From Symsagittifera roscoffensis (taxonomy: Eukaryota; Xenacoelomorpha; Acoela; Convolutidae): a DNA stretch of 64,000 bases. The position numbers were made by a program, and so were the translations under genes. Of the stretch, positions 11,395 to 20,504 are shown one piece after another. Positions within the stretch are counted from its first letter, which is position 1. Each line of letters opens with the position of its first letter. The stretch spans positions 43,703,080-43,767,079 of the forward strand of contig NC_087068.1 of NCBI RefSeq assembly GCF_963678635.1. Direction: 5' to 3'. A model generated the notes under the pieces. It had not been told where the DNA came from. It saw only the letters and a program-made list of their open reading frames with translations, and made no database searches.

Positions 11395-11456
11395 AAGAGG
11401 AATCTCTATACACCAAGAGGAATCTCTATACCATCTCTATAAGAGGAATCTCTATC
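11395..11456 (+). repeat. Short direct repeat inside LINE-B RT
   Basis: The 16-mer AAGAGGAATCTCTATA starts at 11395 and 11415 and appears again, lacking its last base, at 11441. It sits exactly where the RT motif before LLFLIYIND should be, so it has destroyed that motif and shifted the frame. Confidence 0.85.
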
Positions 11457-12288
11457 CTGGGTCCGCTTTTGTTTTTGATTTATATTAACGACCTACCCGA
11501 CGGCATCCACTTTGCTCCGTTCGATTTTGCTGATGATTACAAATTTGTATCCCGCGATCCCGCAAGCTTACAACTAGATGCCAATACACTTATGCAGTGG
11601 TGCGAAGAGTATAAAATGCGAATCAACAGTGGGAAATGCAAAGTGCTGTGCCTGAAAAGTAGATACAATATTCTTATGAACCATGATACAGTGGATGTCA
11701 CGGATGAACATAAAGACTTGGGAATTATTATGTAGAGTACGCTTGGTTGGAATGCGCACGCTAAAACTCGCTGTGAAAAAGCGATCAAAGCTTTCTACAT
11801 GATTAAAAGAAACTCTTCGCCGTACATCACCCAAAAACTCAAAGCTGCTTTATATTGTGGATACATTGTACCAATATTGACCTATGGCTCCCAGTGTTTG
11901 TACTTCAATAAAGGAGACCTCAGAGTTATTGAATCAGTGCAAAGGAAATCAACCTCCTGGATCCTCAACTACCCAACACACCTGAGCTACAAAGAAAAAC
12001 TTCATCTCCTAGAGCTGCTACCATTATCTCTTTATATGGAAATGCACAGTCTACTTTTGTTTTCTGACATCATCACCGATAAATACGACTATGATTGGTC
12101 ACAATATGTATTCTTCATCAACTTTACCGGTACTAGGGTCTCAACTCATGATATCATCCAAACAAGAAGTACAAATAAAGCGAAGTGTAGAAAAAACTTT
12201 TGGTACATCGCTACAAAACTTGTGAATAAACTCAATCACGTAGTCGATTTCTTTTCATCTGGCCTGAAACAAAGACTTACAAATCTTT

Positions 12289-12403
12289 GAAGAAATTTTT
12301 GCTAAAAAGTAAATTTCAAACGTTTTCGCAACTATGTGCATCGTCAGGATTTTTACAATAAATTACTCTAAATGACGATAAAACATCAATTTACAAATGT
12401 TAT
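12289..12403 (-). mobile_element. Terminal fragment of a Penelope-like element
   Basis: The reverse complement of this stretch matches the last ~125 bp of the PLE at 20448-20573 almost base for base. It interrupts the LINE-B ORF2 C-terminus. The 12-bp sequence TTACAAATCTTT is present on both sides (12277-12288 and 12404-12415), which fits a target-site duplication, although the last few bases also resemble the element. The copy ends at the same 3' terminus as the full element and is 5'-truncated, as expected for target-primed retrotransposition. Confidence 0.85.
12309..12356 (-). ncRNA. Hammerhead ribozyme motif, second copy
   Basis: Identical over 48 bases to the ribozyme-like fold at 20505-20552 in the full PLE. 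All core residues (CTGACGA, GAAA, unpaired T before the cleavage site) and helix I are kept. See the 20505 entry for the fold. Confidence 0.65.
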
Positions 12404-12516
12404 TTACAAATCTTTACTGATCGCACTTCCTGAACAACTACAACGAACTTGATGCAGGCTCTTGGCGCCTCATGTGCGACTGCGAGCGATGCATCTATAA
12501 ACAGATACAGTTGTAA

Positions 12517-12600
12517 TTATCTTTCGGGGCTTGCCCCCCCTGATTTTATACTTTGTTTAAACTCTGAATTCATTGTTATTTTTATTATTATTATTATATC
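12517..12600 (+). repeat. LINE-B 3' UTR and microsatellite tail
   Basis: Short 3' UTR ending in an (ATT)n-like run at about 12577-12597. CR1-like elements commonly end in short tandem repeats rather than poly(A), which fits. Confidence 0.6.
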
Positions 12601-13320
12601 CAACGAATCATTTTTGCTCTGAAAATCTGATTCACTCCATAATCACTTATCTTCAATTTACTTATTCTCATTCAGCGTTATTAGCTGTAAGTTTTCGTTG
12701 CCTAAGAAAATTGTAAGTGCAGCTTGATCATTATCAATTTACATTCCTCAATTTTTCCCGAGTGATGGAAGTTTTGCGGTTGTTCAATGAAATCAAATAA
12801 ATAAATGTCTGGTACTCGTCCGAACTTGAATGTGTACAATCTGCATAGAATTTTTTTTTCGTTTGCATAGAACCATTTTAAATGCAATCAAAATTCTAAT
12901 CTCTCTGACTCTAATTTAGTTTAGCATTTTAGGCATATACAGTTTTAACAATTTAAGATCTAAAGATTACTAGCTCTCGCGAATACCCTCTCAAACAGTG
13001 ATGTAAACCTTCTATTTGTAACATTGTACAAAGAACGAGGGAAGCGATAGTCAGTATATTACGATAAAGACGACAGGAGGGCAGCCTACGAGATTGCAAG
13101 GCCTAGCTAATGAAAACAGGTCTATTTCACTCTGGACTGTGTCACTTCCTGGAAGCTCAAATGAATCTGAAAACAACTGGCATTAAGATTTTTAAACAGC
13201 ATAAAGCATCGTTGAAAACAAAGTACTTGACTCGAAAGAAAAAAGAATTCCCAATGGACGTAAAAAACTTTTATTCCAAAAAACAGCAATTGATATGAAC
13301 CGTAGTCCCACGAGACATGG
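12601..13320. other. No gene recognised
   Basis: AT-rich sequence between LINE-B and the MITE. A 62-codon frame at 13110-13298 and a 61-codon minus-strand frame at 12702-12887 show no motif. I see no tRNA or repeat end. Confidence 0.45.
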
Positions 13321-13328
13321 ATCGCAAC

Positions 13329-13559
13329 CAGGCGCGGATCTAAAAATTTCTCGGGGGGGGGGGACTTTCACAAAATTTTCAAAAATTTTGTCGACCAAAT
13401 TGATTTGATTTTCCGAGCTCTCGCAAGGCACTATAAAGACTAATTTGACTAAGTTTTCTGTGCCGCAGGCAAAGTTTGAAAAAAGGCGTATTTAGGCACT
13501 TTTTGGAAAGTTTCGACCAAAAAGTTGCCCCCCCCCCCCCCAAAAAAAATCCGCTACTG
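13329..13559. mobile_element. hAT-type MITE, 231 bp
   Basis: The element begins CAGGCGCGGAT and ends ATCCGCTACTG, so imperfect terminal inverted repeats have the CAG...CTG ends typical of hAT transposons. It is flanked by a perfect 8-bp duplication, ATCGCAAC, at 13321-13328 and 13560-13567; 8 bp is the hAT length. It has no coding capacity. An 11-12-base G run lies near its left end and a ~14-base C run near its right end, so the ends could pair over a longer stretch. Confidence 0.85.
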
Positions 13560-13567
13560 ATCGCAAC

Positions 13568-14160
13568 ACAATAGAGGCGACATCAAAAAACAAAAGGCAG
13601 AAAAAGCTGTGAAAAAAATCCTAATTGTTCTTACACTGACTAGCAAGTTAAAAAAACTTTGAAATTCATTAAAAAAAAACAGTTTTGAGACGATACATCA
13701 CAATTTTTTGAAACGTTGAAAGTTTCAAAAGTCTTAAATATGATTTTTTTTCTGTGAACTGCTGGAAATTTTAATTTCATGTTGGACAAAAGCAACAGTA
13801 ACAATTTGAGAAAAAGATGTGAAAAAAGAGTAATTAAGAGTAAAACATAGTTAACGGTCTCAAATCACTAAGAATTGAATCATCACTAAAGTTAACTTTC
13901 CTGGCGAGTGATATCATGCCATTTGTGACACGCGATTAGTTGAGATGGAGCAGAGAAAATTTAACTTCTGACCTGATTTGTTGTAAACTTCATTTGATCC
14001 CTACTTTTGACAATAACCAGGAGTTATGCCTTCAACATGGCACATTGATGTTGCTGTCCGGGTAGTACGTGTCATTCCACCGGAAAGCACAGTCGAACTA
14101 TCTGCATGCGATGAAAATAGCACTAAGATTGTTTACTGCAAAAAATAGAGGAAAAAGAAA
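13568..14160. other. No gene recognised
   Basis: AT-rich sequence upstream of LINE-C. I see no supported feature. Confidence 0.45.
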
Positions 14161-14289
14161 ATTGGGAATAAGGGTTACTTTTTTATGGATTCAACGCTGT
14201 GGGTCCGGAATCACCCGCTTAAGCAAGATGAGTTTCGCTGTTCAAATTCTCCTATTACTGGAGGTTAATTCATTATAGTCTTTTTCAAA

Positions 14290-15078
14290 GTGTCTACATA
14301 TGTAGTAAATGGAATAAAAGAACTAGGGCCGAATGTCATGTTGCTTTGTAATACTTGTGTGCAAAATAATGAACGAGACAACTTTATAAGATGCAAAACC
14401 CTGGCCAACATAGACGAGAAGCTCTCAAACATTGATGTAACTGAAAGCCTTAAAAGCATGGAAAGAAGACTTACCGATTTAGTAGATCAAAAAATTGGAA
14501 ATGCAATGAAAACGACATGCGATAAAGTGGAAAAAACTTATAGTGCCGTTGTAGCTGCTGAAACCACCACCCGGATAAATCAAGCTCAAACCACTCAACA
14601 TGCTGCCAGATCTAACTCTGATCACAACATAAATCAAAGTTTTAGGATACAAGGGGTCAAAGAGGACCCTGAGAAAACAAAAGGAGAAAACCTTGTCCCA
14701 ACAAATGACGAAGTAAACGAAATACTAGACATAATTGGAGTGAAGCCGAAAATAATAGAACTAACACGACTGGGAAAATTTGATCGTAATCGAATGAAGC
14801 CAAGAACACTGCTGGTAACTGTATCTAGCGAACATGAAGCACGACTAGTACTAGCAAAAAGCCGAGAAAAGCGAGAACAATTGGTCGAAAAAGAGGTCTA
14901 CCTGCTACCAGCATTGACCAAAGAGAGTGCAATTAAAGAGAACGAAGTCCTTAAGAAACGAAGACAACTACTAGATGAAGGCGTTCCTCGCGAAAAGCTG
15001 AAAATAAGGAATCTAGAATTGTTCAATGATGGTGTGAAAGTAACTATTGACACTGAAGTTCAGGAACCCCAGCATTGA
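14290..15078 (+). CDS. LINE-C ORF1 (N-terminus decayed)
   Basis: Open frame of about 262 codons from an internal non-ATG codon; the true start lies upstream behind a TAA at 14266. It begins inside a PHD-like region with the last cysteine pair visible (MLLCNTC). A helical segment follows, then an RRM-like block starting SFRIQGVKEDPE, and a C-terminal block KLKIRNLELF that aligns with RLRNLVLEKK of LINE-A and LINE-B. This is a related but clearly different family. It ends at TGA 15076-15078, and ORF2 continues in the same frame (see findings). Confidence 0.7.
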   Translation: MSTYVVNGIKELGPNVMLLCNTCVQNNERDNFIRCKTLANIDEKLSNIDVTESLKSMERRLTDLVDQKIGNAMKTTCDKVEKTYSAVVAAETTTRINQAQTTQHAARSNSDHNINQSFRIQGVKEDPEKTKGENLVPTNDEVNEILDIIGVKPKIIELTRLGKFDRNRMKPRTLLVTVSSEHEARLVLAKSREKREQLVEKEVYLLPALTKESAIKENEVLKKRRQLLDEGVPREKLKIRNLELFNDGVKVTIDTEVQEPQH

Positions 15079-16965
15079 CTAGGATTCCTCAACATTCTGC
15101 AACTAAATACTAGAAGCCTAATCAACATAGAGAGAAGAACTAAGCTAGCAAATGCAATTGCAGTTGGAAATTTTAATGTCATATGCTTAAGCGAAACTTG
15201 GCTTAACGAGAATATTCAATCATCAGAGCTTTTTCTAAGTGAATATAACATCTATAGATCTGATAGAGCTATTGTGAGTGGTAAAAACTGTCACGGAGGC
15301 AGCCTAATAGCTGTCAAGAATAGTATAATTACCGAGGACTTATCCACCAAACATGACATTCCTGATTCATGTGTGCTATGTAGTATAAAACTTCATCAAA
15401 CTGAAATGATAATTGGCTCATTCTACAATCCGCCAAAAAACAGTAATTACAGATACAAAGTGCATGAATTTGAACAACTGATCAAAGCCATTCCTAAAAA
15501 CAAACCGCTTCTCTTATGTGGGGATTTAAATTTCCCAGAAACAAACTGGAACACCCTCACCAGTACTGACGAGGAAGAAAACCAAATACTGCAAATTTTT
15601 GAAAAGGGACTCTTTAGGCAGGCGATAGATTTCCCAACATGTGTGAAGAACATACTAGACGTAGCCTTTTATCGGAATTGCTATACAAGTGCCGAACAAG
15701 ATTTTAACGTTTCCAAGATTTATGACTGCTCAGATCACAATGCCATAATGTTGTCTATTGAATGCACGGTATCAGAGCCGAAACCATACTTGGAAAATTT
15801 TAGAAGTTTTGGAAATGCCGATTTTGAAGGAATAAACAATTTTATAAACGAGAACCCACTTGAACCAGTATGCCACACAAACATTAACAAAATGCATGAG
15901 GAGTACACCCAATATTTGGATGAAATCATTAAGAGTTTTGTGCCTCTCAGAACAAGACATAGGAAATCACTTCCACCTTGGATAACAAGTAGCACTTCAA
16001 ATTTGATCAAAAAGTTACAAACAAAACGGCAATCATGTATACTCAAACCGACCAACTACAGAAGACAACAAGTTAAACTGTTTGAAAATTTAGTAACTGA
16101 ACCATCGGAATTGGACACGAAAAACTACCAAGAGGAATTGTTTAGAACACGGAACACTAATGTAATTTTTAAACACCTAAAGAACTTGATTAAACATACA
16201 AGTCTTCCTAAGTTACTCATAAAAGATGAAGTTGAAAGCACAAATCCAAACGAACAAGTCAACATGCTAAACGACTTCTTTCATTCAGTTTTTAATCCTA
16301 AAGAAAGTTTTAGTATTAGAGATATTCAATTTGAAAATCCCTTGTTAACGAATTTTGATATATCGAAAAAGACAGTAAGTGAGATTTTATCAACTCTGGA
16401 CGTAACAAAGTCACGCGGCCCAAATGGGTTGCCACCTAGCTTTTTTCAGAAAACGAACCGCAATATATGCAAACCGATGAACAAACTTTTGAGAAACGTA
16501 AAACGCCTACGAAAAATACCTGATTCATGGAAAACAGCTGCAGTTACTCCTGTTCACAAAAAAGGTGACCGAAAAATGGTGAACAACTATCGACCAGTAT
16601 CGCTATTAAATATTGACAGCAAAGTCCTTGAAAAATGTATATACAAAGACCTGTACCCTTACTTTGCCTGGTATTTGACGAAACATCAACACGGTTTTAC
16701 TAAAGGTAGATCAGTTTTGATAAACATGCTCTCTTTCCTGAAAGAAATATATGAAGCGCTTGACAATGACTCAAACGCAGAAATTGTAGCATTCTACACT
16801 GACTTTGCAAAAGCCTTTGATAAAGTTCCGCATTTTGATCTACTTAAGAAAGTTGCACTTATAGGAATAGGAGGCTGCATGTTAGAGGTACTCTATGACT
16901 ATTTGAAAAACAGGAAACAGTTTGTACGAGTAGACAATATCAGCTCAAAAATTTTAGAAGTCATT
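15079..16965 (+). CDS. LINE-C ORF2, 5' part: endonuclease and RT fingers/palm
   Basis: Open frame directly after the ORF1 stop. Endonuclease motifs are complete: LQLNTRSL, CLSETWL, IYRSDR, GGSLIAV, LLCGDLNF, ILDVAF and the catalytic CSDHNAIM. RT motifs follow: TPVHKKGD, NYRPVSLLN, QHGFTKGRS and FYTDFAKAFDKV. The frame then runs into the inserted PLE at about 16966. There is no in-frame ATG until 15406, beyond the first two endonuclease motifs. The RT resumes at 20574. Confidence 0.85.
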
Positions 16966-16989
16966 AGCATCAACACCCTTAACCACAGC

Positions 16990-17589
16990 ATCAACACCCT
17001 TAACACAGGGGAAAAAAAGCAATACGAGAGCCTTGTTACAGCAATTCCTGGCCTATCCCTTAATAACAACTTGCTGAACCAAGGAAAGAACCTCCGACGA
17101 CTACTGGAAGACAGTCCACTGAAGGAGAAAAAAGTGGTTGTGTGGCACGACGTGGTGAACAACACCATTAGCAGCCACAGAACAAACAACTATCGCCCAG
17201 CCGGTGTCGAGGAGCTGACAAACTATTTGAAGACGAAGAAGCAGCAGATATTGGCGATCGTTTATTGCAGAAGGGAAGGAACGCCCGACTTGTTTAGTCA
17301 GCTTCTCGGCACAGGGGTGCTCATTATTCCAGCTACAAAACGACTACTCTCCAAGAGCAAGCAAAACAACCCGGAGCAGCTCAAGGAGTATTTGAAGCTG
17401 CACCAGAGTGCTGATTTGGAGCTGAAATCTCTGCGATTGGTAGTGGCACACAAAGAAAGGCTGTCAGAGCTGATTGGCAATATCAGGGGCAAACAACAGA
17501 GACCATCACAGACAAGGAGGAAGGCGAAAGCAAGACGTGAGCAGAAGCTGAGGGCAGAGGAAGTGTCTGCGCTTCAAAGAAAGGGGTGA
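16990..17589 (+). CDS. PLE ORF1 remnant, unknown function
   Basis: About 200 codons in frame with the LINE-C ORF2 only by accident. The start is not preserved. It has a conserved-looking core with VVVWHDVVNNTISSHRTNN and then ILAIVYCRREGTP, separated by a helical segment, and a very basic C-terminus rich in Lys, Arg and Gln that ends at TGA 17587. The alternating hydrophobic strands could be an alpha/beta fold, possibly SGNH-hydrolase-like, but I see no complete catalytic set and do not assign an activity. The basic tail suggests nucleic acid binding. Confidence 0.55.
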   Translation: MNTLNTGEKKQYESLVTAIPGLSLNNNLLNQGKNLRRLLEDSPLKEKKVVVWHDVVNNTISSHRTNNYRPAGVEELTNYLKTKKQQILAIVYCRREGTPDLFSQLLGTGVLIIPATKRLLSKSKQNNPEQLKEYLKLHQSADLELKSLRLVVAHKERLSELIGNIRGKQQRPSQTRRKAKARREQKLRAEEVSALQRKG

Positions 17590-17651
17590 GAAGAGTGTGA
17601 TTTGTTTTGCTTTGTGCCTTGTGAGTTTCATTACTCGTGGCCTGCAAAACA

Positions 17652-18121
17652 ATGACCACAGTACTTTTGCCTGCTGTTTGGCTCAGACAAATTTTGAAAA
17701 GGAAACTAACTTGGAAAATTGTGTTAGACTATTTAAAATTCTTTAAAAAAGTTCAAGTATCTGTACATAGACTGAAGTTTCTGAGAAAATGTCTGAAAAA
17801 CGATCTAATACCGGACTTTTTGAAGTTTAGGGTCCCCGAGAACGGGGTTTTTTCGGACCAAGCTGTGCATAATTTTCAATTGAAACTACTAAGGACTGAA
17901 ACTTCTAGGGCAAATGAGGATAGGAAAAGGTACGAGGAGATGCTAAGGAAAGCAAGATCACTGGTGCAAAAAGAAATTGACAAACAGTGGTGGGCATCCA
18001 TTTTCCGATTCGTGAGGCGTCAAGTTGAGGCAAGCTTAAAGGCAACATCAGAAAACCATAGAAAAAAGTTAGAAAAACTGTCCGAGAGACAAGATAAACC
18101 TCTTGGGGGGAGAAATGAGGT
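17652..18121 (+). CDS. PLE RT polyprotein, N-terminal part
   Basis: Starts at the ATG at 17652, about 60 bases after the ORF1 stop and in another frame. It encodes a helical, basic N-terminal region (VSVHRLKFLRKCLKNDLIP and downstream), of the kind found before the RT core in PLE proteins. The frame is lost near 18119-18122, where the downstream frame opens with ELPEWVYEVLSMGPKHP. A single-base deletion explains the break. The break could be a real mutation or a sequencing error. Confidence 0.75.
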
Positions 18122-20248
18122 GAACTGCCTGAATGGGTATATGAAGTGCTATCAATGGGCCCCAAGCATCCAATTAGAGACAAATTCAACGAAACACATT
18201 TTTTGGCGGATATCGACATTTTCCTCTCACAATTGAAAAGTCAAAAAACATCTGGTGAAACGTTATGTGAAATAGAAGCCGCGGCAAAGGCATATGCAAA
18301 AAACGTACGGCAAACCCCAAGAGACAAAGCCGTTGAAAAAACGAGGAAATATCTCAAAGATAATGGGTTGCTGGCTGTGCCTTTTGATAAGGGGGTTGGT
18401 TTTTGCATAATGAGGAAACAAACATATGAATCAAAGCTGGAATCCTTGTTGCAATCTGCTCAGTTTGTGAAAAAAGATGCAACCACTGATGAGGTGATAC
18501 TGAAAATTGAGAAAGAACTTAACAAAGAATTACTAGCCATGAACAAAAGAGACGAGATAAGTGATCAGTTATATTCTAAGATGAGATCAACAGGGGGGCA
18601 ACCCGCCCGTTTGTACGGTTTAGCTAAGGTACACAAGGATGAGACACCCCTACGACCTGTACTATCACTTCCCGGCAGCTCGTATGAGAATCTTAACAAA
18701 ATGCTGGCAAAGTTTTTTGACAACATCGATGGAGCAAATATAGAAACCAATACTAAAGAGGCTAGAGAAAAAATAGAAAACATTGCTCTAGATCCGGATG
18801 AAACCATAATATCTCTTGATGTGAAAAGTTTGTACACCAACGTTCCCCTGAAGGAGGCAATTGAAATTGCTTTACAGAAGCTGTACAGCCAGGAGTCTCC
18901 TCCTGAAATTCAAAGAGCAACCATGAAAAGGCTTTTGAATATGGCGGTCAGCAAAGTATATTTCAAGTGTAATGATTCATGGTATGTACAAGTTGATGGT
19001 TTAGCAATGGGCGCGTCCCTCGCTGTAATTCTGGCAAACTTATGGCTGAAAGAATACGAATATGCTCTACGACAACAGATACCGGTGGGAACGGGGGTAC
19101 AGCAATTTAATGACAAAAACGGCTTGTGCCCATGTTGCAGCAGGAAAGTCACATATAGATCAAAGGGGGTTGAATGCGAGAGTTCTCGAAACTGGTATCA
19201 TCTAAAATGCGGAAAAATATCTGATGACGTATACGCATCAATAACCGAGATAGTCTGGTACTGTGAAAGCTGCTGCCGAGCTAAGAACAAGGAGAAGGAT
19301 ACTCCCCAGGTGAAATTGTTCCTCAGGTATGTGGATGACATTGTTAGAACAGTCAGAGGGGAGCCGAGTTGTCTTCTCGATGCCGCCAATTCTCTTCATC
19401 CAAATTTGCAGTTCACTCTAGAGAAAACTAATTCGGAGGGGAATTTGCCGTTCCTGGATTTGAACATAAATGTATCGCAGGATAGGCGTGTAACTTGCAG
19501 TTGGTATCAAAAACCAACCGATACAGGGACTATACTGAACTATAGAAGCTGCGCCCCAACTCAGTATAAGCGTAGTGTTATCCAAGGCACTGTACACAGG
19601 GTTTTTAGGAGTACATCTAGCTGGGAGCAATTTGATAAGGCTATGGAAACTAATAGGGCGCAATGGCTGACAAATCAGTACCCTGAAAATTGGTCCGCAA
19701 AGGTGGCTTCAGACGCCTTGTGCAAAATCATCGAGGGTAAAGGCAAGCCCCTGGATAGTGACAGGGGTTTGTCAGTTCAATCACCAAAGAATGAGAAGCC
19801 CCCAATGCTGATGGTGCAATATAGAGGTAACCAGAGCCAATATTTTGCTAACAGGTTACGAAAATTAACGAACGTTCAAGTGGTTTTCACCACAAGAAAA
19901 CTACAATCATGTTTACCATCACTGAAGTCAGCATTTTCTAATGACCTCAAGTCAAGAGTGGTTTATAAACTGTCATGTAGTGGATGCACTTCCACCTATG
20001 TCGGACAAACTGTTCGACATTTGACCACTAGAATTGAGGAACATAAGAAAGCAGACTCACCGGTAGGCCTCCACCTTCAGCAATGCCAACTTGAGGGAAA
20101 TAGCGCAGATCTTAGTTGGGAAATTATAGATAGGTCAAACAACCAAACAAAATTGCTAACACTAGAGGCAATACACATCAGGAAAGAGAAACCGGGCTTG
20201 AACACGCGCGATGAGTTTAGGAGCAGGGAGTTAACACTGAAAATTTAG
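18122..20248 (+). CDS. PLE reverse transcriptase with PHD insert and GIY-YIG endonuclease
   Basis: The main catalytic part, about 708 codons. RT blocks in order: LSMGPKHPIRDKFNE, AVPFDKGVGFCIM, LYGLAKVHK, LRPVLSLPG, motif A SLDVKSLYTN (18810-18839), motif B GLAMGASLAVILANLW (18998-19045) and motif C RYVDD (19325-19339). A PHD-like zinc finger (19127-19273) sits between B and C. The thumb region follows (WYQKPTDTGTILNY, GTVHRVFRS). The GIY-YIG domain starts at about 19958: VVYKLSCSGCTSTYVGQT with its CxxC, then the Arg and Glu-His in RIEEH, and a C-terminal EAIHIRKEKPGLN. All catalytic residues look intact, so the element may be young. Confidence 0.9.
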   Translation, partial: ELPEWVYEVLSMGPKHPIRDKFNETHFLADIDIFLSQLKSQKTSGETLCEIEAAAKAYAKNVRQTPRDKAVEKTRKYLKDNGLLAVPFDKGVGFCIMRKQTYESKLESLLQSAQFVKKDATTDEVILKIEKELNKELLAMNKRDEISDQLYSKMRSTGGQPARLYGLAKVHKDETPLRPVLSLPGSSYENLNKMLAKFFDNIDGANIETNTKEAREKIENIALDPDETIISLDVKSLYTNVPLKEAIEIALQKLYSQESPPEIQRATMKRLLNMAVSKVYFKCNDSWYVQVDGLAMGASLAVILANLWLKEYEYALRQQIPVGTGVQQFNDKNGLCPCCSRKVTYRSKGVECESSRNWYHLKCGKISDDVYASITEIVWYCESCCRAKNKEKDTPQVKLFLRYVDDIVRTVRGEPSCLLDAANSLHPNLQFTLEKTNSEGNLPFLDLNINVSQDRRVTCSWYQKPTDTGTILNYRSCAPTQYKRSVIQGTVHRVFRSTSSWEQFDKAMETNRAQWLTNQYPENWSAKVASDALCKIIEGKGKPLDSDRGLSVQSPKNEKPPMLMVQYRGNQSQYFANRLRKLTNVQVVFTTRKLQSCLPSLKSAFSNDLKSRVVYKLSCSGCTSTYVGQTVRHLTTRIEEHKKADSPVGLHLQQCQLEGNSADLSWEIIDRSNNQTKLLTLEAIHIRKEKPGLNTRDEFRSRELTLKI
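19127..19273 (+). other. PHD-like zinc finger inserted in PLE RT
   Basis: Ligand pattern in the translation: CPCC (C-x2-C), then VEC, WYHLKC giving the PHD-type His and Cys, and WYCESC as the final pair with the typical preceding Trp. The position that should hold the fourth cysteine is Ser (CESS instead of CxxC). The finger lies inside the RT palm, between motif B and YVDD, about 94 residues apart. PHD fingers often bind histone tails; such a role here is only a guess. Confidence 0.8.
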
Positions 20249-20504
20249 TCCCAAAATATTTTTGGTTTTTTATTCAAAACGTACATGTCTAAATCGAAAT
20301 TATGACTCAGAAACTTCCAGACAAATTATTTTAAAATGTTTAATTAATTTTAGAGGTTAAAAGTATTTTAATCTTAATAGTAATTTAGAGGTCAACTGTG
20401 ATTGGCTAATTTTTTATCATGATGGTTTAGAACCAAATTGTATGTGATTTATTGTAAATAACATTTGTAAATTGATGTTTTATCGTCATTTAGAGTAGTT
20501 TATT

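Larger units (their letters stand above)
9511..12516 (+). pseudogene. LINE-B ORF2: endonuclease plus RT, broken
   Basis: Near full-length ORF2 of a CR1-like LINE, spread over several frames. The endonuclease has VYNARSL, CITETWL, IIAGDINL and LDVFLIN. A frameshift near 10190-10200 precedes the SDHQPYS catalytic block. The RT has TPVHKGGD, NYRPITLLP, FERIIFD, QYGFRPKRS and LYIDFEKAFDKV. A short repeat expansion at 11395-11456 replaces the usual GVPQGS region. FADD catalytic residues follow at about 11526-11540, then a TAG at 11733-11735. The C-terminal domain continues to 12290, is interrupted by a PLE fragment (12289-12403), and resumes to TAA at 12514 with a CDCERC cysteine motif. Confidence 0.85.

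Noticed and set aside
15274-17589. Single 771-codon gene
   Set aside because: It is LINE-C ORF2 joined by chance to the PLE ORF1; homology changes sharply near 16966.
18565-19663. Minus-strand frames of 63-91 codons
   Set aside because: Shadows of the PLE RT on the opposite strand.
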